NCBI GenBank assembly: GCA_023515745.1
Contig: JALECJ010000255.1
Span: 754,001-818,000, forward strand
DNA from: Amoeboaphelidium protococcarum
Taxonomy: Eukaryota > Aphelidiomycota > Aphelidea
Length of the DNA stretch: 64,000 nt
Direction of reading: 5' to 3'
Part shown: one piece after another, positions 51,528 through 60,451 of the stretch
Layout: the number at the start of each line of letters is the position of its first letter
Position numbering within the stretch: position 1 is the stretch's first letter
Program-made: the position numbers and the translations under genes
Notes under the pieces: generated by a model
What the model saw: only the letters and a program-made list of their open reading frames with translations
Database searches by the model: none
What the model was told of the DNA's origin: nothing

Positions 51528-52462
51528 TATTTATGAATTATGGTAGTAGGTGTGATAATGACGTGCTTCTTCTATACCACCTTCTATAATGTAATAGGCT
51601 ATAATGCTAACACAATCCACCTGAAATCTAAACCAATTTGTCAAACAAAACAAGCACCAAAATAAGTCTTCTTGAATTATTAACTGAGCTAAAACCACTT
51701 ACTTTAAGCAATTCTTACCGAATAAGAATTAAGCTTTCGGAGTAGGTCAGTACAAAAACAGAGTGAGAGAGAGAGAGACGAGGCTAAAGTGAAGTGTTTA
51801 TCGCTCGGCAGATTTCTTCTTCCTTGATGGGATGAGATCAGAAACGCGCGCGGCTGAACGGTCGTTGAATTTTCTGTAAGCCAAGCAGCGGGTGCGAGAG
51901 AAACAGGTTGAATGAATGGATCAACGTGTGGCATTCTCAAATTGTGGTGAGAAGACTCAGCCACACACACATTGATCTGCTGACTTTTAAACGCCATATT
52001 TATCACCGGATATTTTCTTTAAGGTTACAACTTCCCATATGTAGTGTCATATCTTTTCTTACTCCATGATGATCTATTACTTTGTGTCTATGGCAAGCTG
52101 AAATACATCAACTTTAAAACGACATTTTATATCACTATGCATAGAAGCAAGCGTGAACTTCAAAGTTCTATAATGTTGAAATGTCTCTTTAGTACAGTAA
52201 ACAATAGATTTTATTCAGTGGACAGCTTTATGGGGAGAAAGGCCTTCTTATATATCAACTTTCTTCAGTTATTTGTCTACAGTGTCGTTATTATCAAGAC
52301 GCAGAATCTATTCTCCAGCCACATCCACAGTCATCTTGTTGAGAAGCCACTCTTTACGTTCACCAAACTGTTTCACCGCCTAAACTTCGACGCGTCCCTT
52401 TCCTACACATTGACGATCATGATCTCATAGATGTTGATTGTTGATGACGTTATGGGAATCAA
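51528..52462. other. Intergenic, HMG-CoA reductase upstream
   Basis: Contains a GA run (about 51763-51785) and AAACGCGCGCGG near 51842, within 320 bp of the reductase ATG. Plus- and minus-strand frames across 51700-52430 lack ATG-supported, recognisable products. Confidence 0.45.
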
Positions 52463-52798
52463 TCATTCATTCATACCTTTACTGCCCTCTACTGTAAATT
52501 ACAATTATGCTCGTCCTCTGAGGTGGTTCACGTATCCGAACAAGGATTCGCCGTAACTCTTTCCAAATAGCTCATAAAAGTATCCCGTGACTGACTTTCT
52601 GCTGATGCATTGCACGTCTTCGCCAATCCACTTTTTCACGCTGCGATCAGTTCTCAACTAATACATCACACCCTTGAATAGAGGCGTGCCTTTGATCTGT
52701 GATTCTTTTTATCGCTGCATTGACCATATGAGAAACCATGCTGTGGTCACACTGAGCGCGCCGACTTTTAATCGCAATTTTTATTTATTTATGAGCAT
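52463..52798 (-). CDS. COA1/TIM21-like small mitochondrial membrane protein
   Basis: A 111-residue frame, ATG 52798 to TGA 52463. N-terminal membrane segment VGALSVTTAWFLIWSM followed by a compact domain with RSVKKWIGEDVQCI and a strand-rich end GRAQLQFTVEGSKG. A single helix followed by a domain ending in a V-x-GSKG strand is the layout of COA1 (cytochrome oxidase assembly) and Tim21-like proteins. Assignment rests on this short pattern only. Confidence 0.5.
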
Positions 52799-53563
52799 AT
52801 TTTTATAGTGGTAATTTTTCTACTATCTGGAAGAGATGAGAAGACTGAGCGACGCGAATAAGCAGTGCTACGAAATATGATCAGAGCTTGAGACGATGGT
52901 ACAATTTATCAGCAATTCCAAACTGATATAATGGAAATGATCATACATTTTCAGTAACTTTTGGCACCGAATAAATGATCATAAAATTTGTCTACTACTG
53001 TAGACGATGTTCAAACAGATCTCGAATCACTTCCTGATATTCTTCACCTGTAGTTGTGCTCTATAGTTCTCTATTGGCTTATCGTGGGATAAGTCTTGGT
53101 TGGTCCGAAACATGTCCAGAATGAGCTTGATCATGTCATGCCACCTGTGATAGAATGATCGTTATAGAATATCATTTACACAGACATGTAATAGAATATA
53201 CCCCGGCTTAACCAATGGAGTCCTTGGTATTAGCGTAGCAAGCTGTACGCTTGAGTACGCTGAACGAACTCATATTTTCATAGATGTTAAGCGAGATACT
53301 AGGGAGACGAAATTGTGAAGCTTTAAATAGAAAAAATTTGGTGTGGTAAGCGTACTGTCAAAAAAAGCTGGCCGTGCTTAATCCTTGCCAGCGTGATTAG
53401 GGGAGCAAGCCGACAGAAACATTAGCATCTCCCTCAGAGGCGGCGATTGCTAACATGATGATGATTACTGTTTCAACTTTCAAACTGATTCAAAACTGAA
53501 TCTTGGCGCGACAAAACTGACCAATTTATTTTCATTCTCACTGATCTAATACACACCATTTCA
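52799..53563. other. Unassigned region
   Basis: Between the COA1-like gene and the deaminase. Minus-strand frames at about 53010-53150 read as helical acidic peptides (for example EEYQEVIRDLFEHRL) in two overlapping phases, possibly a broken or unspliced small gene. No tRNA fold found by eye. Confidence 0.35.
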
Positions 53564-54532
53564 TCAACCGGATTTTACCACTTTAAGATGGTTCATTGAA
53601 GACCTTTCGCTATCAACAATTTGGAGAAACATATTTTCAGCGATTAAGCCCACCGAACCATCTAGCTTTCCATTCAAATACTCTCTAACTCGATGTCTGA
53701 TTGTCTCACTGTCAGGTAGATGAGATAGACTGATGATTTCTCTCAATTCGCTTAGCCCAGCATAAGGTTCCTTGAACCACAACCGATCCAACGGGAATTG
53801 AATCACCGGCATGAAATTACCGTATTCGGTGCAGCAGACATTCAAGAACGAAGAATCTGGTTCAAGGTATACACATATATCAATTTTGGAGAAGTTAATC
53901 CTCCCTAAGCACATTGAGCATGGGTACAAACTGGTTATTAGCATATAATTTTTCTCCTTGCCCTTTTCTTTGGGTTTTCTATAGTCAGCACTTAGAAGTA
54001 GCGTTTCAGCATGGTCCTGCCCGAACTCCGGTTTGAAGGCATAGCGAACAATATTCCAATCTGAATCAACCAGCAATGCAACGATATTTCGGTTTGCAAT
54101 AACTCTTGGCCGATTTATCATCAGCAGCATATGAGCCAAGTTGGTCCACAACTCCAACATCTTATTTCTATCTAAGATTGACTTCGTCACTTTAGCCATA
54201 TGGGTCCATAATTTTTGGCGAGCTAGTTTCAGTTCGACAGCCTCCTTAGGATAGGCCTGCTTTAGTAATTGAAAGTCCGAGCACAGGAACTCGATTCGGT
54301 ACTTGTCACCTTCAAGTTCGCACTTGCTGAATTTCAATCCATATCGTTGTTTCTTGGGTTGCCAGTTCGTGGGTTTCCCCCATCTTAATTCCCCGGGCGG
54401 AGTAAACTCATATAGAGCATGATTTATTAACTTATCATCGTTATGCACATACACATAGACATTTGAGATAGAATCGAGAACAAGCTCCCCTTAAGTTGCA
54501 ATGGTTTCCAAAATATCTGAATCCTTTTTCAT
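53564..54532 (-). CDS. Cytidine-deaminase-fold protein, toxin-deaminase-like
   Basis: Single exon of 322 codons from ATG 54532 to TGA 53564. The zinc/catalytic motifs of the deaminase fold are seen: HAETLLL (H-A-E, near residue 190) and SLYPCSMCLGRINF (P-C-x2-C) about 35 residues later, followed by a strand and YLEPD. The N-terminal ~170 residues form a separate domain. Among nine Gln codons only one is UAR (near the start), versus roughly half in neighbouring genes, a sign of recent arrival or selection. HAE...PCxxC with a large N-terminal domain resembles the Bd3614-like and related bacterial toxin deaminases described by comparative genomics; a free nucleotide or tRNA substrate is equally possible. 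Divergent from the next gene with 29 bp between ATGs. Confidence 0.75.
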
Positions 54533-54561
54533 TTTTGACCGAAACAACAAAGAAGCAAAAT

Positions 54562-54903
54562 ATGGCGTACATCGAATTTCGAAATCGACGGTGTGAATTC
54601 AATGAAGACCACCTAAAAGAATTACTGCAGATTTTGTTGAGATGCATTAGGAAACGACAAGAGCTAGAGGCTGACCAAATTCAAGAAATGGTAGACAACG
54701 TAAGTGACTTCGTAGAGGCATTTAACTTTGCAAACCACTTGCCAAAGTCTGAACATGATATTGATGTGCGAATTGCTTATAATGACGATGGTGATCGAAT
54801 GGAATTGTTGGCTATGTCGATAGAGGCGCAAATGGAGCCGCTTACGGTTCCCTACTGCGTTTGTACCATTGTTCTAAATGACGACGCAGAGTTGATTGAG
54901 TGA
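54562..54903 (+). CDS. Small acidic partner protein divergent from the deaminase
   Basis: 113 residues, ATG 54562 (MAYIEFRNRRCEF) to TGA. Acidic, with helix LKELLQILLRCIRKRQELEAD and a possible beta-sheet half (YCVCTIVLNDDAELIE). None of its five Gln codons is UAR. No family recognised. The ATG lies only 29 bp from the deaminase ATG on the opposite strand, so each gene's promoter must overlap the other's leader or coding region. Position and size fit an immunity or regulatory partner, but that is inference. Confidence 0.65.
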   Translation: MAYIEFRNRRCEFNEDHLKELLQILLRCIRKRQELEADQIQEMVDNVSDFVEAFNFANHLPKSEHDIDVRIAYNDDGDRMELLAMSIEAQMEPLTVPYCVCTIVLNDDAELIE

Positions 54904-55313
54904 GGATGCATTTGTGAAAATATAATGAATCGTTTTGATCTTTTGCATCGTCTTTTATCACGTTTAATAATACTGTCATGTCTTAAGAATGCGTTTATCA
55001 GCTCTTAAGCATCAAGCTGCTTCTGTTATTTCGAATGAACGATCACAGTCTTGACTTTAACGCGGTAAATAAATTGAATTTTTGATTTTTGCTTTCAACT
55101 CGAACACCATTCAACACCCCCACTTAGTGCGACACTGTTAGCTTTTAAAGCGAATCCCTAACGTTCTGTTTCATTTGCTGTAGACATATTTTATAGCCGT
55201 TTGTTTAGTGTCGGATAGTTATTGAAAAAGTATGATCGTTTTAAAATGAATCAGTATAGAATACTCATAAAACAGGATCGTTAAAAGCTTAATCCCAAAT
55301 ACTTGATATTAAG
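54904..55313. other. Intergenic, no supported gene
   Basis: AT-rich spacer between the partner gene and the 3' end of CTR9. Nothing recognised. Confidence 0.5.
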
Positions 55314-58300
55314 TCAGAGTGTCATCGATTCGCGCTCCTCTCTCAATTTTTTCAACTCAGCCATACGTTCTTGTTACAATTGAATGTTGGCACGGTGCTG
55401 AGTCAACTTTCTACTTACTGAACTAGAAATGTGATCGCAATGCTTTTCACGCTACTCTGCCAATTTGGCATCAAAGCCCAGGTTGTGAACTACTTTCTTA
55501 TCTTTATCCTGCAATTAGCGCATCTACACTTTAATCTCTCCAAACATTTGCTTTGCTCTCTGGATAGACTACTCAGCCTGCTCCAAATCTTCCAACTTTC
55601 GCGCGTCCGACTCCTAATCACAAACCAATTGCGCGTACTACTGTAAAGCCAATGCCAAATTGAATTACATAGCCAAATCTTTGGGAACACACTGAAGCGC
55701 CGCAGTGACTGCCTTAATACACAGACTCATTTCCAGAGGAGCATTCAAAGTTCTGGCCTGGACATAATAAGCTCTGGCCAAATACAACAAGACTTGAACA
55801 TTCTTCATTCCCAAAGCTTGATTTACTTGCTCATACAAAGCCACAGCTGACTAATATTACTCCATCTCAACAAGTAAATGAGCATAATTTAGACTAACTT
55901 GATACTTTGAAGGTATCGACTGATAATCTCCAAACACATTCAGCCCCAGACAGCTATCATGCACAGCTGAAAACGCCTGCACCGCACTATCAAGATGGCC
56001 ATTTTCGGCCAAAATAATAGCAATACCATGCGCAGCCCACACACAACCAGGATCCAACTTGAGACACCTGTCAAACCACTTGGATGCATCTTTATACATA
56101 TCTGTGGAAGTGGTCATCTTTGGCTGTTTCTATCCTTACTGCTGTTGCTACTGTTCAGGTTTCTTTTGAGATGCCAAAAGTCGCGCATTCATCAAACGAT
56201 CAGTACCAAGCTAACACATACTGTAAATATCATCCTACTTGTACTACTTAAGAACCTTGTCATACAACTGACGAGAAAGTTTACTTGGATTACTAGAGTG
56301 AGACGCTACCTGATCAATCCAAGCACTTGCAAGCATGCAATTAATAGCAGTATCTAAATCAGGTGGTGGTCCTTAGTCGCTACCTGGAACAGCAATAGAT
56401 AACGCTGATGATATAGCTTTCTATGCTTCAGATATTTGACCCTTTGCTGCCTTGATATAAGCGGTGCGCAATATAGAATCAACATGATCAGGCTACTTTT
56501 ACAAAATCTTGGCGTACAAATCATCAGCCTTCGCTAACAACATATCTCTAGCCATGGCATCCTAGTAAACTCTAAACTTCATATGCGCAGAATCTTCAAT
56601 CATACGGGCCATATTGAATAGAATTGTCAAGAAAATGCTCCCCAGATTGGGATTCTAGACCGCGAGAGAACCAAAACATTCCAGTGCCTAATCAAACATT
56701 TTCTGCGAGTTGTCATAATCTTGCTAAAAAGCACTGATACAAGCCAAGTTATTAATTACAAGCAACTTTCTTTCATCATCGCCTTACAGTGTAGACAAAG
56801 CTTTACGCAACACATTCTCCATATCCTTATAGTCGGACGACATTTCCGCAATACGCAACAGAATCTCCACTTGATTAGCATCGTCAACATCAATGAACCT
56901 GTAAAATAACTTCTAGGACTCTGCGGCTTTATCAGGAATTTTACTCATAATAGAGGCCATCAGCTTGTAGCAGTGTGGATTCTCACTAAACGACTATTTA
57001 TCAATGCAGAATTTAATAAATCTCAACGCGTCACCAAATTTACCCTTACCAAAACTAATCTAAGCCAAACCTTGATACACTTCAGGATCGACATTCTTAT
57101 CAGCATCGATAGCCATCTGATAATTCAGCTAAGCCTCTTCAAACTTTTGCAACTTATGATACGCTTTACCAATGAGAGCAAAACATTGACATTTCATCTA
57201 CGGATTTCTAATACTGCTGTCAATGTACTAGGTCAGCAGTGTAATACTTTTTTCATAATCACCCTTCGTAAACAGTACATGACCCAATAACAAACCAACC
57301 GCAGGAGAACTAACAATCTTACCGCCAGATGAATCTAATTGAGTGCACAATCCCTAAGCGTTCTTCAAATAGCTGATGGCAGCAGGTAGACACTAGCGCT
57401 AACTCTCATCACTCTTGGCCATATTATAGTTAACCAGAGCGGCCATGTAGAGAGAATGCAAATTACGTTCACCTTCACCAAAAACGGCCAGTGAACGCTG
57501 GAAACACAACAGAGCCTTGTCATAGTACTTGAGCTAATGCCAACAATACCCAATACTGAGATACAAATTGACGCGCTTCTAATAAACCATTTAAGGATTC
57601 TCTTTGAAGATATTCTAGAATTGATGCAGAGCAGCTTCATAATTATGCAACAGATAGTTGCAAATAGCCATACCGAGTTGACTGGCTATTACTAAATGCC
57701 TATCAGAATTATCAGATTTCTTTACTTACTTACTACGCTACTATCTCAGTAGCTCATCAGCAGTCTTAAACTGAGTCTGAGCATTCACAGCAGAGTACTT
57801 TAACAGATACAAGAAGCCTTTCAGCACTATAGTCTGCGGGTGGTCCTTCATTGATCGCTCAATAGTGCCAAGATGACTCTGCAGATCCTTAACCAGTACA
57901 TCCACTGAAGCAATAGAACCGCTTTTCAAATTATCCAGCATTTATGCATCTGTGTCCTGGCCACTACCTGAAGTCATAACAGAATCACACATAGCAATCG
58001 CACGATTCAAAAGATATCCAGNCGCTACTATCTCAGTAGCTCATCAGCAGTCTTAAACTGAGTCTGAGCATTCACAGCAGAGTACTTTAACAGATACATG
58101 AAGCCTTTCAGCACTATAGTCTGAGGGTGGTCCTTCATTGATCGCTCAATAGTGCCAAGATGACTCTACAAATCCTTAACTAGAACATCCACGGAAGCAA
58201 TAGAACCGCTTTTTAAATTATCCAGCATCTATGCATCTATGTCCTGGCCACTACCTGAAGTCATAACAGAATCACACATGGCAATCGCACGATTCAAAAG

Positions 58301-58552
58301 ATATCCAGAGTACAAAGTGTTCAAGACATGAGAACTCTAATACATCTTGAGACCGTCCTAAATGAAGAGTACAAAGTTCTACTACTTGCCCTATTTATAA
58401 TACTCCACTGCAAACTCAATCCATAGCTCTTCTTTACACTATTCATCTTCCAGAATACCGATAATCTCACCTGCATCATCAGGCAGTTCATCCACTCTAA
58501 CACCAATAACCTGAGATCCGTTCTCAACTGGAATATCAATAGTTTTCACCAT
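55314..58552 (-). CDS. CTR9: PAF1 complex subunit CTR9 (TPR protein), with assembly duplication
   Basis: Scaffold of the RNA polymerase II PAF complex, which promotes elongation and histone modification. ATG 58552 (MVKTIDIPVENGSQVIGVRV), IWI-type EELWIEFAVEYYKQGKQQ, then tandem TPRs throughout (e.g. PEVYQGLAQISFGKGKFGDAL, CVWAAHGIAIILAENG, KYQVSLNYAHLLVEMEQYQS) and the C-terminal basic coiled coil ending LKKLREERESMTL. The span as written is not a multiple of three because 286 bp (57736-58021) recur at 58023-58308 around an N; deleting one copy plus the N leaves 2952 nt, a perfect 983-residue frame. A Gln run near 56123-56157 uses CAG, TAG, CAA and TAA together. Confidence 0.93.
57736..58308 (-). 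repeat. Scaffolding duplication in CTR9 (two 286-bp allelic copies around an N)
   Basis: Copy A 57736-58021 and copy B 58023-58308 are equal in length and about 96% identical, separated by the only N in the window (58022). Differences are mostly silent and include CAG/TAG and TAA/TAG Gln swaps. This looks like two haplotype contig ends joined without merging. Confidence 0.9.
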
Positions 58553-58911
58553 CACCCTTTTTTGCTATTTAAAATTTACTCAAACTAAACTGGTTCCACA
58601 ATTAAAGATGGATATAAAAACGCCCAATAGACACTTTCTCAGTCAAAGATAGTGGAAGAAAAGAGAGAAAGAGTGATTGGGGGGAGAGGAGAGTCGCTAA
58701 GAAAAGATCCGTTGAGTTAGCGCGGGGGGAAAGACCTGAATGGCTGTGTTCGCTCTTTCCGACCTGTGGGATTCTTGGCTTAAAAGATATCATTTGATCA
58801 TCTTCCCCTGGTTTCTCTCTCACTCTCTTTCTTTGAACTTTAATTTTTTTGAACTTTATATCATCATTATAATAACGTACGTATCGAACCAGTAATTGAA
58901 ATATCACAATA
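58553..58911. promoter_or_regulatory. Bidirectional upstream region, CTR9 / PTPS
   Basis: GA-rich tract with poly-G (about 58655-58700) and pyrimidine-rich stretch (58800-58830). A minus-strand frame across it (58602-59039) lacks an ATG-supported product. Confidence 0.45.
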
Positions 58912-59322
58912 ATGAAAGCCCGATTGATTAGGAGAGAGACATTCTCATGCGCACATAGATTGCATAATGAAGCCATGAGTGTTGAAGAGAACCGGGAACT
59001 GTATGGCAAGTGTAATAACCCGAATGGACATGGACACAACTATACTCTCTTGGTGCATATACTTGGCGACATAGATTAGAGTACTGGTATGATCTTCAAT
59101 ATATCAGACTTGAAGTAGATTGTAAAGTCAGTGGTGCAGCAAGTTGATCACATGCACTTGGACATGGACGTGGAGTGGTTTGTTGATCGAGTTTCCACCA
59201 CTGAGAATTTGTCAGTTTTCTTTTACCAAGAGATTGCCTCAAAGCTTCCATCCACTATAACATTGGATAAAATAGAACTATGGGAGACTGAGAATAACTG
59301 TGTGGTGTATTCCGGTTAATGA
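58912..59322 (+). CDS. 6-pyruvoyl-tetrahydropterin synthase / QueD family
   Basis: Zinc enzyme of the tetrahydropterin pathway. Single exon, 136 residues; the frame reads ...SG then TAA (Gln) and TGA. Zn ligands are visible as His15 (SCAHRLHN) and His40, His42 (NPNGHGHNYTL); the catalytic Cys34 is in YGKCNN. VDHMHLDMD and TENLSVFFYQEI match the conserved central helix and Glu/His loop. The combination YGKC-N-P-NGHGHNY is typical of eukaryotic PTPS rather than bacterial QueD. The product would feed BH4 or related pterins. Confidence 0.93.
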
Positions 59323-60451
59323 AGATTGCATTTACAGTACAATCAATGATGATGATGATGAGTGTGTGTATATGATATATATATGAATTTTATAGATATT
59401 AATTCAAGTTTTGGATGATGGATGACACATGATTTGTGCAATGATAACTGTTAAGGTGGAACAATCAATGTAACGACCGGCTGTGATTGAAGCTCACGTC
59501 ATAGGCCTTTGATAAAGTAAATAAAAATAACTAAGCTGCAATAGTTCTAGTTCTATATTCGACAACATTTGATTAAAACCAATATCCAGATTCAAGTCAT
59601 TCAATCACGCCATCTGATTCGCATAGTAACCAGTAATGGATGGATATGTTATCAGAGCATTGATTTAAAGTTTTCACTTCTTTTAATGTATTCAGCCCGA
59701 AATCCAGTTTATTTTGGTATAAATCGGTTAGATTGCCTAATCACGGTGCTGATCCCTGGATCTCTCGTTCATTTATCACAATGAGAACATTCTACCGACT
59801 ACATATATATATATATTTACGTTTGACGAGATTTAACCATCTTTAGTGGTTCACGGGATCACATTATAGTCTTACGAAAAACCTGTCAGAGAGTTAGTAA
59901 GACGCGTGACAAAGTCGTTCAGTCAGTACGTTACTATCCTTCTGTTAAGACGCGTGACAAAGTCGTTCAGTCAGTACGTTACTATCCTTCTGTGTGACAT
60001 CTATATCAATTGCAAATTGAAACAGTTACTTTTCAACGGGGAATGATGCGCAGACTTTTAGAGGCATCTTTGCCACTGAAATGCCCCATTACTGCGATAA
60101 GGTGAGGTTATCATATAGGATTATTTATTTTGTTCCACACCTGAATGTTTGCGGGAAAATAGGTGCTTGCTAACAAAGGTGCTTTGTACAGTAGTTGAAA
60201 AACGATTGGCTCGTATGAGATTATATGCTGGGCTATATATAGATTAAGAGCAGGGCAACCTCTAGCGAATCTTTATCCCTCTTTATCTCCTTTCCACTTT
60301 GACACTATTCATCCTTATTCATAGAGTGACAATTTAAGCACAAGCTCATCTACTAATCGGCAAATCTATCGAGCAACTTGAAATGTCCATCAGCTCTGCC
60401 AACAATTAATTTTTGGTGAATACAAGGTAATTCATCCTTCCGAAAAAGGCA
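59323..60451. other. Intergenic with a 48-bp tandem duplication
   Basis: About 1.1 kb between PTPS and the 3' end of the nuclease gene. Contains an AT dinucleotide run (59801-59818) and a perfect tandem duplication (59898-59993). The part adjoining 60451 is where a guide RNA of a TnpB-like system could lie, but no fold is visible by eye. Confidence 0.5.
59898..59993. repeat. Perfect 48-bp tandem duplication
   Basis: Copies 59898-59945 and 59946-59993 are identical. The unit begins TAAGACGCGTGACAAAG and contains TTCAGTCAGTACGTTAC, so each carries an ACGCGT box and an AGTCAGTACGTTACT quasi-palindrome. Confidence 0.95.

Noticed and set aside
58602-59039. 145-codon minus-strand ORF
   Set aside because: Lies in the GA/CT-rich CTR9-PTPS promoter region and over the start of PTPS; low-complexity translation.
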